Assembly (NCBI GenBank): GCA_014337915.1
Contig: QUBU01000011.1
Location: 31,807-95,806, forward strand
DNA length: 64,000 nt
Direction: 5' to 3'
From: Gammaproteobacteria bacterium
GTDB taxonomy: Bacteria > Pseudomonadota > Gammaproteobacteria > Steroidobacterales > GCA-2729495
Below the pieces are notes generated by a model that saw only the letters and a list, made by a program, of their open reading frames with translations, was not told the DNA's origin and searched no databases. Positions within the stretch are counted from its first letter, which is position 1. Every line of letters starts with the position of its first letter. Positions 52,221 through 61,328 of the stretch are shown here, piece by piece. The position numbers were made by a program, and so were the translations under genes.

Positions 52221-53283
52221 GCGAGTCGAAACTCCGTAGCGCCAGGCCGCAGGCCGTCAGCAGCGCCGTGGCGTCCTTGCGGATGCCCTGCGCCTTTGCC
52301 CGGGAGGAAATCTTCATCTGTCCCAGCGGATCGCCGATCTCCGTGGGGATGCCAACCTTGCTGGAAATGACGTCGGCCACGCCCGGGATGTTGGCGCAGC
52401 CGCCACAGATCAGGATCTGGTCGGGCTGCTCGCGGTTGCTGCCGGAAGCGAGGAAGAACTGCAGCGAGCGGCTGACCTGCTGGGTCATGTCGTCGATGAA
52501 CGGGTCGAGGACCTCCGGCGCATAGTTGCTCGGCAGTCCACCCTCCTTCTTGGCGCGGCCCGCATCCTCGAGCGACAGCCCGTAGGTGCGCATGATTTCT
52601 TCGGTCAGTTGCTGGCCGCCAAAGGAGAAGTCGCGGGTGTACACCACGCGCATGTCCTGCAGCACGCTGAATGCGGTGTTGCTGGCGCCGAAATCCACCA
52701 CGGCGATGAGATGGCCCATGCCACCGTCGGGCATCTGGTGGGCCATCAGCTGACAGGCGTTCTCCAGCGCGAAGGCCTCCACGTCCACGACGCGGGGTAC
52801 CAGGCCGGCTGCTTCCACGGCCGCACGGCGCTGGTCGACATTCTCGGTACGGGTCGCCACCAGCAGGATGTCGAGCATGTCGGGGTCGGATTTCGACTCG
52901 CCGACCCGCTGGAAGTCGTAGCTGACTTCCTCCATCGGGAACGGGATGTACTGGTCGGCCTGGATTTCCACCTGGGCCTCGAGCTGGCTGTCGCTGAGCG
53001 CCTTCGGCAGCTGGATGATCTTGGTGATGGCTGCATCGCCGCTGATGCCGATGGCGACTTCGCGGGTCTTGGTGTTCGCGCGCTTCACGGCGCGGCGAAT
53101 CGCGTCGCCCACCGCGGCGGCATCGACGATGACCTTTTCGTTGATTGCGTTCGGCGGCGTCGGCTCGGCGGCATAGCATTCCGCACGGCAATTGCTGACC
53201 GAGCCCGACAGCTCGATCAACTTGATCGATGACGTCGTGATGTCAAGTCCGATCAGGGGTTTCGATCGCGGCGAAAAAAGCAC
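52207..53283 (-). CDS. pilM: Type IV pilus actin-like ATPase PilM
   Basis: Cytoplasmic actin-like protein that binds the PilN N-terminus. IGLDITTSSIKLIELSG is the phosphate-1 loop, VVDFGASNTAFSV phosphate 2, and ICGGCANIPGVADVI the adenosine loop. 358 residues. The GTG at 53283 follows AAGGG. First gene of pilMNOPQ; its leader of about 390 bases contains the cyclic di-GMP riboswitch. Confidence 0.95.
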   Translation of the reverse strand: MLFSPRSKPLIGLDITTSSIKLIELSGSVSNCRAECYAAEPTPPNAINEKVIVDAAAVGDAIRRAVKRANTKTREVAIGISGDAAITKIIQLPKALSDSQLEAQVEIQADQYIPFPMEEVSYDFQRVGESKSDPDMLDILLVATRTENVDQRRAAVEAAGLVPRVVDVEAFALENACQLMAHQMPDGGMGHLIAVVDFGASNTAFSVLQDMRVVYTRDFSFGGQQLTEEIMRTYGLSLEDAGRAKKEGGLPSNYAPEVLDPFIDDMTQQVSRSLQFFLASGSNREQPDQILICGGCANIPGVADVISSKVGIPTEIGDPLGQMKISSRAKAQGIRKDATALLTACGLALRSFDSHANY

Positions 53284-53527
53284 GTCTTTTCCCTTCTATC
53301 TCGGCAACTTGCACAAGAAAAATCGGGCCCCACGTCAGAAACCCAATTTAACCATATATCACGGTCGATACGAAACACTCGTGACGAGGTTCACGGGCCG
53401 GTGATAAAACCCGGGCGCTGACCCGCCAGCGAGGTGGCTTTTCCCAGACGATCGGGGAGGAACGACAGAGCCCAGGACGGGGCCTGAACGGCGAGGTCGA
53501 GAGACAGACGGCGGTTCATCGGCAGCA

Positions 53528-53681
53528 GCATCCTCCGCGGTCTGGCAACCCCGCTGTCCTAGGTTCCGTCGCCGGTCGCCGCGAGCAGCCTTCCCGCAGC
53601 AATCGACCCGGAGTCCCGTAGACCGGTGGCTTTGCGTCCTCACCTTTCGGTGAGTTTGCCCAAAATCCGCGGACAGGATGC
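53528..53681 (-). ncRNA. Class I cyclic di-GMP riboswitch (GEMM-I) in the pilMNOPQ leader
   Basis: Read on the minus strand, GGGCAAAC is followed by the P1b hairpin CUCACC-GAAA-GGUGAG, the invariant GACGCAAAGCC, then CCGGUCUA. A variable arm follows, then CCUAGGACAGCGGGGUUGCC. These are the same conserved blocks, in order, as in the Vibrio Vc2 aptamer (GGGCAAACC, GAAA loop, GACGCAAAGCC, GGUAGGUAGCGGGGUUACC). P1 is extended by CCGCGG pairing and by GCAUCC with GGAUGC. The variable arm is longer than in Vc2. About 245 bases separate it from the pilM start; the expression platform was not identified with certainty. Confidence 0.93.
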
Positions 53682-53687
53682 ATAATC
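53656..53687. promoter_or_regulatory. Overlapping divergent promoter elements for pilM and ponA
   Basis: For pilM (minus), GATTAT at 53687-53682 would start transcription at about 53676-53680, exactly where the riboswitch P1 stem begins. For ponA (plus), CATAAT at 53681-53686 has a weak TTGCCC at 53656-53661 (19-base spacing). The two -10 boxes share the same six bases, so the promoters probably exclude each other. Confidence 0.45.
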
Positions 53688-53725
53688 GCCACCCCTGAGG
53701 CAAGGGATAACCGCGGGATTTTGCG

Positions 53726-56320
53726 ATGCAGTTCTTACTTCGCCTTGGAACCGCGGCCCTGGCGCTCCTGTTGAGCCTCGCGATCCTGGTCACAGGCATC
53801 GCGACCGCGGGTTACTACTACCTCGAGCCGGGGCTGCCCTCCGCCGACACCATCCGCGACGTGAAGCTGCAGACGCCGCTGCGGGTGTACTCGCGCGACG
53901 GGCGCCTGATGGCGCAGCTCGGCGAACAGTGGCGCACGCCAGTGCGCTTCGAGCAGATCCCCGACCTGGTGGTCAAGGCCTTCCTCGCTGCCGAGGACGA
54001 CCGCTTCTTCGAGCACCCCGGCTTCGACTACCAGGGCATCATGCGTGCCGGCATCAACTACCTGCTCACCGGCGAGCGCAGCCAGGGCGGCAGCACCATC
54101 ACCCAGCAGCTCGCCCGCGCCTATTTCCTCACGCCCGAGCGCAGCTTCGTCCGCAAGGCCAGGGAACTGATCCTGGCGGTGCAGATAGAGAAGGAGTTCG
54201 AGAAGTCGGAGATCCTCGCGCTCTACCTCAACAAGATCTTCCTCGGCCAGCGTGCCTACGGCATCGCCGCCGCCGCCCAGGTCTATTTCGGCAAGGACCT
54301 CGAAGAGCTGACGCTGCCGGAGGCCGCCACCCTCGCCGGCATCCCCAAGGCACCCTCGCAGCTCAATCCGATCAACGGGCCGACCCGCTCCGCGCAACGC
54401 CGCCACTACGTGCTCGGCCGCATGCGCGAGCTGGGCTTCATCGACCAGGCCCAGTACGCGCAGGCCATCGCCACGCCCCTGGTAGCGCGGCTGCACGGCC
54501 CGAAGGTCGAACTGGAGGCGCCCTATGTCACCGAGATGGTGCGGGCGCAGATGGTCGAGCGCTTTGGTCCGGCCGCCTATACCGACGGCTACCGCGTGAT
54601 GACTACCATCGACAGCCACCTGCAGGCGGCTGCCAATACCGCGCTGGCCACGGCTCTCTTCGAGTACGACCGCCGCCACGGCTACCGCGGCCCGAGCGCC
54701 AGCGGTGTACTGGCGAAGCTGCCGGCCAGCCCGGGCCCGGAGCGCGACCAGGCGTTGCAGGCCCTGCTGGAGCGCTACCCGGGCGACGCCGACCTCAGGC
54801 CGGCGGTGGTGCTGTCACTGGGCAAGGACAATTCCGCACAGTTCTACGTCCGTGACCTCGGGCTGCTCCGGGTTCCCTGGGAAGGCCTGCGCTGGCGGCG
54901 CTACCTCAACGACGCGGCGCAGGGCGAATTGCCGAAGGCCGTGGCAGAGATGGTCGCCCCCGGCGACGTGGTACACCTCCTGCACACCAGCAACCGCGGC
55001 TGGCTGCTGGCGCAGACGCCCGCCGTGGAAGGTGCGTTCGTCGCGCTGGACCCGGCCGACGGCGCCACGGTCGCCCTGTCGGGCGGCTTCGACTTCTTCG
55101 AGAGCAAGTACAACCGCGCGGTGCAGGCCAAGCGCCAGCCGGGATCGTCGTTCAAGCCCTTCGTCTACTCCGCTGCCCTGGAGCATGGCTTCACGCCGGC
55201 CAGCCTCATCAACGACGCGCCGCTGGTGTTCGGTGACAGCGAGCTCGAGGATGTCTGGCGGCCCGAGAACTACGCCCGCGAGTTCAACGGCCCGACGCGC
55301 ATGCGCGAAGCCCTGGTGAAGTCGCTGAACCTCTGCTCGGTGCGCATCCTCATGGGCACCGGCATCGATGCGGCAATCCGCTATATCCGCAGTTTCGGCT
55401 TCGACGCCACCGCCCTGCCGCACAACCTGTCGCTGGCGCTGGGCAGCGGCGGCGCCTCGCCCTGGGACATGGCGGCGGGATACTCGACCTTCGCCAACGG
55501 TGGCCACCGCATCGAGCACTACGTCATCGACCGGGTCTTCGACGCCAGCGGCCAGGAGGTGTTCGCGACCGAGCCACTGCGTGCCTGCCGCGCCTGTGAG
55601 CCGGCGCCTGTCGCATCCGCGCCCGGCGGGCTCGCGGCGGATGCGGACGGCGCGCAGACCTTCGCCGTCACAGGTTCCGACCTGCCACCGGGCACCGCCA
55701 TGGACGGCAGCGGCATGGGCCATCCGGACGAGGTGCCGGCCTACGCCAGCGTCGAAGACATGATCGCCCGGGCCACGGACTGGCGGCCCACGGTGGCGGA
55801 GACGCCCGGCTTCTATCGCGACCTGCGTCTGGCACCACGGATCATTCCCGCGGAGAACGCCTTTCTGGTCTACGACATGATGCGCGACGTGATCCGCCGC
55901 GGCACCGGCCGGCGGGCCCGCGAACTCGGCCGCGAGGACATCGCCGGCAAGACCGGCACCTCCAATGATCGCCGCGATGCCTGGTTCAGCGGCTTCAATG
56001 GCGCGCTGGTGGCGACCGCCTGGGTGGGCTTCGACAAGGAGCGCTCGCTGGGACCGCGCGAGGAAGGCGGCCAGACCGCCCTGCCCATGTGGAAGTACTT
56101 CATGGCGCGCGCCCTGAAGAACACGCCGGAGCGGCCGCTGCCACAGCCATCGGACCTGGTGCTGGCACGCATCTCGCCGGATACCGGCCAGCTGGCGGCA
56201 GCCGGCGACAGCGCATCCATCTTCGAGTTCTTCCGCCCTGCCGACCTCGCCAGCGCCGAGCAGGCCCTGCAGCAGGCCGGCCCGGCGCGGCAGGCGGACC
56301 AGAGCGCCGAGATCTTCTGA
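53726..56320 (+). CDS. ponA: Penicillin-binding protein 1A, bifunctional transglycosylase/transpeptidase
   Basis: Polymerises and cross-links peptidoglycan. One N-terminal helix (ALALLLSLAILVTGIATAG). The GT51 domain includes the catalytic Glu in AAEDDRFFEHPG, GGSTITQQLAR, RKARELILAVQIEKEF and IFLGQRAYGIAAAA. The transpeptidase part has GSSFKPFVY (SxxK), KSLNLCS (SxN) and GKTGTSND (KTG). Length is 864 residues, normal with its OB-like insert. It is divergent from pilM, the classic ponA/pilM arrangement. Confidence 0.97.
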   Translation: MQFLLRLGTAALALLLSLAILVTGIATAGYYYLEPGLPSADTIRDVKLQTPLRVYSRDGRLMAQLGEQWRTPVRFEQIPDLVVKAFLAAEDDRFFEHPGFDYQGIMRAGINYLLTGERSQGGSTITQQLARAYFLTPERSFVRKARELILAVQIEKEFEKSEILALYLNKIFLGQRAYGIAAAAQVYFGKDLEELTLPEAATLAGIPKAPSQLNPINGPTRSAQRRHYVLGRMRELGFIDQAQYAQAIATPLVARLHGPKVELEAPYVTEMVRAQMVERFGPAAYTDGYRVMTTIDSHLQAAANTALATALFEYDRRHGYRGPSASGVLAKLPASPGPERDQALQALLERYPGDADLRPAVVLSLGKDNSAQFYVRDLGLLRVPWEGLRWRRYLNDAAQGELPKAVAEMVAPGDVVHLLHTSNRGWLLAQTPAVEGAFVALDPADGATVALSGGFDFFESKYNRAVQAKRQPGSSFKPFVYSAALEHGFTPASLINDAPLVFGDSELEDVWRPENYAREFNGPTRMREALVKSLNLCSVRILMGTGIDAAIRYIRSFGFDATALPHNLSLALGSGGASPWDMAAGYSTFANGGHRIEHYVIDRVFDASGQEVFATEPLRACRACEPAPVASAPGGLAADADGAQTFAVTGSDLPPGTAMDGSGMGHPDEVPAYASVEDMIARATDWRPTVAETPGFYRDLRLAPRIIPAENAFLVYDMMRDVIRRGTGRRARELGREDIAGKTGTSNDRRDAWFSGFNGALVATAWVGFDKERSLGPREEGGQTALPMWKYFMARALKNTPERPLPQPSDLVLARISPDTGQLAAAGDSASIFEFFRPADLASAEQALQQAGPARQADQSAEIF

Positions 56321-56345
56321 GCCGCGCCAGGCCCGGAGTCCCCGC

Positions 56346-56972
56346 ATGCCCCGACGCAACCGCTCACGCCCGGATCACCAGCGCACCGCTATCGCCCAGG
56401 AGGCGGCCCGGCTCATGCAGGAGCACGGCCTGCGGGATTTCCGTAGCGCCAAGGAAAAGGCGGGCCTGCGGCTGCGGCTGGAGGACCGGGCTGCGCTACC
56501 CAGCAACCAGGAAGTCGAGCAGGCCATTGCCGAGCGCAACCGCATCTTCCGCGGCGAGGGCCACGAGGCTTTCCTGGATGTGATGCGCCGGGAAGCGTTG
56601 CAGCTGATGGGCGAGCTGGCGGCCTTCGATCCCAGGCTCGTGGGCGCGGTACTGGCCGGCACCGCCACCGAGACCAGCGCCATCGAACTGCATGTGTTCA
56701 GCGACGCTTCCGAGGAAGTGGGCGCTGCCCTGGAGGGGCTGGGACTATCGGCGAGGCCGCTGGAGCAGCGGCTGCGCGTGCGGCGCGACCAGGCAGAACC
56801 CTTCCCGGGCTACCGCATCCGCCGCGGTGACTTCGAATTCAGGCTGGCGGTGTTCCCCGAACGCGGCCGGGGCAACGCCCCGCTCTCGGCGATCGACGGC
56901 CGACCGATGCGCCGTGCCACCGCCCGCGATGTCGCCGCGCTGCTGGCTCAGCGCTTGCCGACGTCGACGTAG
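56346..56972 (+). CDS. Uncharacterised nucleotidyltransferase-like protein
   Basis: A 208-residue soluble protein. A basic helical N-terminus ([20 protein letters not shown]) precedes a region that looks like a nucleotidyltransferase core: [22 protein letters not shown] resembles GSxxxGxxxxSDIDL, but the two metal-binding Asp positions are Ala and Glu. Later [18 protein letters not shown] could be the third strand. It starts 25 bases after ponA and overlaps the end of convergent gltA by 25 bases. If the fold call is right it is probably not an active transferase. No family name can be given. Confidence 0.55.
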   Translation: MPRRNRSRPDHQRTAIAQEAARLMQEHGLRDFRSAKEKAGLRLRLEDRAALPSNQEVEQAIAERNRIFRGEGHEAFLDVMRREALQLMGELAAFDPRLVGAVLAGTATETSAIELHVFSDASEEVGAALEGLGLSARPLEQRLRVRRDQAEPFPGYRIRRGDFEFRLAVFPERGRGNAPLSAIDGRPMRRATARDVAALLAQRLPTST

Positions 56973-58240
56973 TCGCGGCGCGCCGGGCCGGTATAGAGCT
57001 GGCGCGGGCGCCCGATGCGGCCCTCCGGGTCGGTGATCATCTCGCGCCAGTGCGCGCACCAGCCGACGGCCCGGCCGATGGCGAACATCACCGTGAACAT
57101 GGACGTCGGGATGCCGAGCGCCTTGTAGATGATGCCCGAGTAGAAATCGACGTTCGGGTAGAGCTTCTTCTCGACGAAGTAGTCGTCCTTGAGGGCGATC
57201 TCCTCGAGCCGCATGGCGACGTCGAGCAGCGGATCCGACTTGCCGAGCTGCTTGAGGACCTTGTGGGTCATGGCGCGGATGATCTTGGCGCGCGGGTCGT
57301 AGTTCTTGTAGACCCGGTGGCCGAAGCCCATCAGGCGGAAGTTGTCGTTCTTGTCCTTGGCGCGGGCAATGAACTGCGGGATGCGCTCCGGCGCCCCGAT
57401 CTCCCGCAGCATCTGCAGGACCGCCTCGTTGGCGCCGCCATGCGCCGGGCCCCAGAGCGCGGAAATGCCGGCGGCGATGGCGGAGTACGGGTTGGCGTGC
57501 GAACTGCCCGCCAGCCGCACCGTCGAGGTGCTGCAGTTCTGCTCGTGGTCCGCGTGCAGGATGAACAGCAGGTCGAGCGCCTGCGCCGCCACCGGGTCCA
57601 CGGCGTACTTCTCCGCCGGCACGGCGAAGAACATGTGCAGCAGGTTCGAGGAGTAGTCGAGGTCGTTGCGCGGGTAGGTGAAGGGCTGGCCCACGGTGTG
57701 CTTGTAGGCGGCCGCGGCGATGGTTGGCAGCTTGGCAATGATGCGGTGGGCGAAGATGTCGCGGTGGCGCGGATTCATGATGTCGGTGGTGTCGTGGTAG
57801 AACGCCGACATCGAGCCGACCACGCCCGCCACCATGGCCATCGGGTGGGCGTCGTAATGGAAACCGTTGAACAGGCGCAGGATGGTCTCGTTGATCATCG
57901 TGTGCGTGGTCACGGTATGGGTGAATTCCTCGAGCTGTGCCGCGGTCGGCAGCTCGCCGTGCAGCAGCAGGTAGCAGACCTCCATGAACGAGCTCTTCTC
58001 GGCGAGCTGCTCCACCGGGTAGCCCCGGTACATGAGGATGCCCTGGTCGCCGTCGATGTAGGTGATCTTGCTCTCGCAGGACGCGGTGGAACCGAAGCCG
58101 GGGTCGTAGGTGAACAGGCCGTTCTCGCTGTACAGCGCGCGGACATCGACCACGTCGGGGCCGATCGTGCCGGCACGCGCCTGCAGCTCGACCTGCTTGC
58201 CCGTCGAGGGATCCATGAAGATGTATTTCTTTGCGCTCAT
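56948..58240 (-). CDS. gltA: Citrate synthase
   Basis: Condenses acetyl-CoA with oxaloacetate, first step of the TCA cycle. Type II (hexameric, NADH-sensitive type) features: N-terminal small beta domain [32 protein letters not shown] with the catalytic His, [15 protein letters not shown], and the catalytic Asp in NVDFYSGI. Length is 430 residues. The ATG at 58240 is chosen over an in-frame codon 42 bases upstream because it gives the canonical N-terminus. Leader is about 155 bases. Confidence 0.97.
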   Translation of the reverse strand: MSAKKYIFMDPSTGKQVELQARAGTIGPDVVDVRALYSENGLFTYDPGFGSTASCESKITYIDGDQGILMYRGYPVEQLAEKSSFMEVCYLLLHGELPTAAQLEEFTHTVTTHTMINETILRLFNGFHYDAHPMAMVAGVVGSMSAFYHDTTDIMNPRHRDIFAHRIIAKLPTIAAAAYKHTVGQPFTYPRNDLDYSSNLLHMFFAVPAEKYAVDPVAAQALDLLFILHADHEQNCSTSTVRLAGSSHANPYSAIAAGISALWGPAHGGANEAVLQMLREIGAPERIPQFIARAKDKNDNFRLMGFGHRVYKNYDPRAKIIRAMTHKVLKQLGKSDPLLDVAMRLEEIALKDDYFVEKKLYPNVDFYSGIIYKALGIPTSMFTVMFAIGRAVGWCAHWREMITDPEGRIGRPRQLYTGPARRDYVDVGKR

Positions 58241-58401
58241 CTGCGTACCCGGCTGGCCATCGTCGTTCAGGAAACAAACCACCCCGCTGGCGCCCCGCTG
58301 CGGCCGTTGCCGCTGGCGTCGGGTGCAACGCCCTGGATCGAGATTCCGGGATACATGCCGGACCGGGCCATTACTGGCCTGCCCGGCACAATGGGCGGCT
58401 C

Positions 58402-58407
58402 ATTATA
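58402..58407 (-). promoter_or_regulatory. -10 element of the gltA promoter
   Basis: Perfect TATAAT on the minus strand, about 160 bases upstream of the gltA start. The best -35 at 17 bases distance is a poor TGGCCA, so activation by a regulator is possible. Confidence 0.5.
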
Positions 58408-58499
58408 GGAAAGCCGCGCACGGCTGGCCATGCGCGACGATAGGGATTCGTGCTTCTGGTCCGCCTGCCGGCTGGTAGTGGCAGGCGGCGTCCGCCGCC

Positions 58500-58703
58500 T
58501 CAGGCGATCTTGTACTTCTTGCGGAACTTGTCGACCCGGCCACCGGAATCCAGCAGCTTCTGCTTGCCGGTGTAAAACGGGTGGCAGGACGAGCAGACTT
58601 CGACGTGCAGCTCGTCCTTGAGGGTCGAGCGGGTCGTGAACTCGTTGCCGCAGCTGCAGATGACCTTGATGTCCTGGTACTGCGGGTGGATGTCGGGCTT
58701 CAT
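58500..58703 (-). CDS. rpmE: 50S ribosomal protein L31, zinc-binding type
   Basis: A 67-residue L31 beginning [20 protein letters not shown]. The four zinc cysteines (CSC and CSSC) are all present, the C+ type. RKKYKIA closes it. Upstream in-frame codons would add a region not seen in L31, so the ATG at 58703 is used. It is followed, overlapping the stop, by a GC hairpin (AGGCGGCG-TC-CGCCGCCT, 58483-58500) without a T run. Confidence 0.97.
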   Translation of the reverse strand: MKPDIHPQYQDIKVICSCGNEFTTRSTLKDELHVEVCSSCHPFYTGKQKLLDSGGRVDKFRKKYKIA

Positions 58704-59035
58704 GGCTGCTAATCCCGGTGGAGTGGCTGGGAGCCGAAAAAGGGCGCAGAGGATAGCGGGCCTGGGACCGTCGTGGCAAGCGCTGCCCGGGTCGGGAGCC
58801 GTTATCCACAAAATATGTGGATAACTCTGTGGGCAAGGGCCGTCGCTGCTGCCGCAGGCCGCCCGGCGGGGCGGCAAAGCTGCGGATTTGGTCAAGAAAT
58901 GAGCAATTTCGTTATTTCTTTATTAATCATGCGCTTGTGAATGATACCGCAGCCAGACTGGTATCAGTTCCGTTCAAATCTCACCCGAGGCTATGGAATT
59001 GCGGTGGGCTGTGCATAAACGTTCACGGCACTGCA
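58704..59035. other. 332-base gene-free stretch with paired DnaA boxes and an AT-rich segment
   Basis: Contains the rpmE promoter, then TTATCCACA (58802-58810) and, inverted five bases later, TGTGGATAA (58816-58824): two perfect E. coli-type DnaA boxes with flanking G/C also complementary. A weaker TGTGGGCAA follows at 58828-58836. From about 58895 to 58960 the sequence is AT-rich in a GC-rich genome, including a T-rich run at 58915-58928. No reading frame of note is present. It may be a replication origin, a DnaA-titrating site or a DnaA-controlled promoter. Confidence 0.6.
58750..58779 (-). promoter_or_regulatory. Sigma-70-type promoter for rpmE
   Basis: On the minus strand TTGCCA (58779-58774) and TATCCT (58755-58750) are 18 bases apart, 47 bases before the rpmE start. 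Read directly; activity inferred. Confidence 0.5.
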
Positions 59036-59653
59036 TCAGGCTGGAGCCGGCCTGCCTTCGCCCCGCTCCCGGAGCTGTTCCCGCAGGGCCCGCAGCGCCC
59101 GGCCGCGGTGGCTCAGCGCATTCTTGCGCTCCGCAGGCAGCTCGGCGGCCGTGAGCCCGCTGGCCCCGTCCTCGAAAACCGGGTCATAGCCGAAGCCGGC
59201 CGCGCCCCGGGCTGATGTGGCGATGCGCCCCTCCCAGCTGCCCTCGACCAGCAGCGGCGCGGGATCTTCCGCGCCCCGGACATAGGCGAGCACGCAGCGG
59301 AAGCGCGCGGTCCGCCGGCCGGCGGGCACCGCTGCCATGCGCGCGAGCAGCAGGCGCAGGTTGTCGGCATCGCCCGCCGCCTCGCCTGCATAGCGCGCCG
59401 ACAGCACGCCCGGCGCGCCATCGAGCGCATCGACCTCGAGGCCGGAATCGTCCGCCAGCGCCGGGAGGCCCGTCGCGGCCGCAGCGTGGCGTGCTTTGAT
59501 GAGCGCGTTCGCGGCGAAGCTGTCGCCGGTCTCCGCGACCGGCTTCACGCCGAGTTCGGATTGCAGGCAGATTTCCCAGTCCGACCCGAGCAGTGCGGCG
59601 AACTCGCGGGCCTTGCCCCGGTTGCCGGTGGCGAGCACGATGCGCCGCACCAC
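59036..59653 (-). CDS. rdgB: XTP/dITP pyrophosphatase (RdgB/HAM1)
   Basis: Removes non-canonical purine triphosphates from the nucleotide pool. RRIVLATGNRGKAREFAALL is the nucleotide-binding N-terminus, followed by DDSGLEVDALDGAPGVLSAR, GFGYDPVFE and KNALSHRGRALRAL, all family signatures. The start is one of two adjacent GTGs (59653 or 59650), eight bases after the rph stop. 205 residues. In one operon with rph and the PP2C gene. Confidence 0.95.
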   Translation of the reverse strand: MVRRIVLATGNRGKAREFAALLGSDWEICLQSELGVKPVAETGDSFAANALIKARHAAAATGLPALADDSGLEVDALDGAPGVLSARYAGEAAGDADNLRLLLARMAAVPAGRRTARFRCVLAYVRGAEDPAPLLVEGSWEGRIATSARGAAGFGYDPVFEDGASGLTAAELPAERKNALSHRGRALRALREQLRERGEGRPAPA

Positions 59654-59660
59654 GACAGGC

Positions 59661-60398
59661 TCAGGCCCGGCCCTGGTACCAGCCCGCCAGCGCCTGGCGC
59701 TGGATCTCCATGATCCGCGCGCTGCCGGCTGCCGCCAGCGCCAGCATCTGGTCCAGTTCCTCGCGACGAAAGGCATGGCCCTCCGCCGTGCCCTGCACTT
59801 CGATGAAGGCCCCGGAGTCGTTCATGACCACGTTCATGTCCGTCTCCGCCTGGCCGTCCTCGGCATAGTCGAGGTCGAGCACCGGCACGCCCTGGTAGAT
59901 ACCGACGGAGACCGCGGCGACCTGGCCATGCAGTGGGTGGCGCTTGATGTCACCCACGCGGACCAGCGTTTCGGCGGCCAGCGACAGCGCGACCCAAGCG
60001 CCACAGATCGCCGCGGTGCGCGTGCCGCCATCGGCCTGCAGCACGTCGCAGTCGAGCGTCACCGTGCGCTCGCCGAGCGCCTTGAGGTCCGCCTGCGCGC
60101 GCAGCGAGCGGCCGATCAGCCGCTGGATCTCCTGGGTGCGCCCGGTCTGCCGGCCACGGGCCGCCTCGCGCGCCGTGCGGCTGTGGGTGGCACGCGGCAG
60201 CATGCCGTACTCGGCCGTGATCCAGCCCTGGCCCTGCCCGCGCAGGAACGGCGGCACGCCGGCCTCGACGCTGGCGGTGCAGAGCACGCGCGTGGCGCCG
60301 AACTCAGCGAGCACCGAACCTTCCGCATGGCGGGTGAATCCGGGCTGGAAGGCGATGGGGCGCAGCTCGTCCGGGCGCCGGCCGCTGGGTCTCTGCAT
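59661..60398 (-). CDS. rph: Ribonuclease PH
   Basis: Phosphorolytic 3'-5' exoribonuclease that trims tRNA and rRNA ends. The family N-terminus is [66 protein letters not shown] and [20 protein letters not shown] are all standard, including phosphate-binding Arg residues. 245 residues, full length, unlike the truncated E. coli K-12 rph. It lies 10 bases after the PP2C gene. Confidence 0.96.
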   Translation of the reverse strand: MQRPSGRRPDELRPIAFQPGFTRHAEGSVLAEFGATRVLCTASVEAGVPPFLRGQGQGWITAEYGMLPRATHSRTAREAARGRQTGRTQEIQRLIGRSLRAQADLKALGERTVTLDCDVLQADGGTRTAAICGAWVALSLAAETLVRVGDIKRHPLHGQVAAVSVGIYQGVPVLDLDYAEDGQAETDMNVVMNDSGAFIEVQGTAEGHAFRREELDQMLALAAAGSARIMEIQRQALAGWYQGRA

Positions 60399-60408
60399 GA
60401 TCCTGCCT

Positions 60409-61155
60409 TCAGCCGAGCCAGCGCAGCGCGGCTACGGAAGTGTTGTCGCTGTGGGGGCCGTTGGCGCGCACCGCCTGGGTAGCGAGGCGGCGCAGGCCCT
60501 GCTCGACCGTCTCGTTGCCCGCCGCGCAGCTGGCGACGTCGCTGTCCTCGAGGCCGGACCAGAAGCCATCCGTACACACCAGCAGCAGGTCGCCCGGCTG
60601 CAGGCGACGCGCGGAGCCGACACTCATGCCCGGCAGTGCCAGGTTCCCGCCCAGGCAGCATTCGACGTAGTTGCGCATCGGGTGGTTGCTGATTTCCTCT
60701 TCGGTGATCAGCCCCTCCTGCAGCAACAGCTCGACATGGCTGTGGTCGCGGGTGCGCCGGGAAACCTGGCGCTGGCGCAGCTGGTAGATGCGGCTGTCGC
60801 CGACATGGGCGAACCAGGCCATGCCATCCTGCACCAGGCAGAGCGCGCAGGTGGCACGCGGCCGTGCCTCCATGCGCTGCCCGTTGCCGAGCTGCACCAG
60901 GTTGGCGTGGGCCTTGCCGATGGTCAGGTGCAGGAAGCCCTGGGGATCGAACAGCGGCTGCGGCGCGCGGCGGAACGCCTCGACGATGGTCTCGGTCGCG
61001 ACGGCGGCGGCCTTCGCGCCATCCGCGTGCCCACCCATGCCGTCGATGGCGATCAGCAGCACCGCGGCGGGTGACCGGGCGATGGCCACGCGATCCTGGT
61101 TCTCCTCACGATCACCGATCAGGCTCAGCTCTGAACACTCGACCTGCAACGCCAT
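60409..61155 (-). CDS. PP2C-type serine/threonine protein phosphatase
   Basis: Metal-dependent phosphatase. [14 protein letters not shown], the DGMGGHADG metal-binding motif, [12 protein letters not shown] and [13 protein letters not shown] are the canonical PP2C blocks, and [11 protein letters not shown] at the end carries the last metal Asp. 248 residues from the ATG at 61155 after GGGAGC. An in-frame start 153 bases upstream is less likely. Transcribed with rph and rdgB; divergent from yicC. No protein kinase gene is adjacent. Confidence 0.93.
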   Translation of the reverse strand: MALQVECSELSLIGDREENQDRVAIARSPAAVLLIAIDGMGGHADGAKAAAVATETIVEAFRRAPQPLFDPQGFLHLTIGKAHANLVQLGNGQRMEARPRATCALCLVQDGMAWFAHVGDSRIYQLRQRQVSRRTRDHSHVELLLQEGLITEEEISNHPMRNYVECCLGGNLALPGMSVGSARRLQPGDLLLVCTDGFWSGLEDSDVASCAAGNETVEQGLRRLATQAVRANGPHSDNTSVAALRWLG

Positions 61156-61328
61156 CCGCTCCCAAGTGCGGGCAACCCCCCGCTTGACCCGCCGGCCTGT
61201 TTCCGCCAGCGTGGCACCCTGCTGGATATTAAGCCGCGGCCACCGGCACCGCACCTGAAATATCTCCATATTGCGACGCCCGGCACGCCGGATGATCGTC
61301 GCCCGCACCCATCCGAAGGATGACTGCC

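Noticed and set aside
53400..53527. RNase P or other housekeeping RNA in the ponA-pilM gap
   Set aside because: A GGGGAGGAA stretch recalled RNase P, but the other conserved blocks are absent; the conserved part of the gap is the riboswitch.
58483..58500. GC hairpin after rpmE as an intrinsic terminator
   Set aside because: The stem is good but no T run follows on the minus strand, so it is mentioned only with rpmE.
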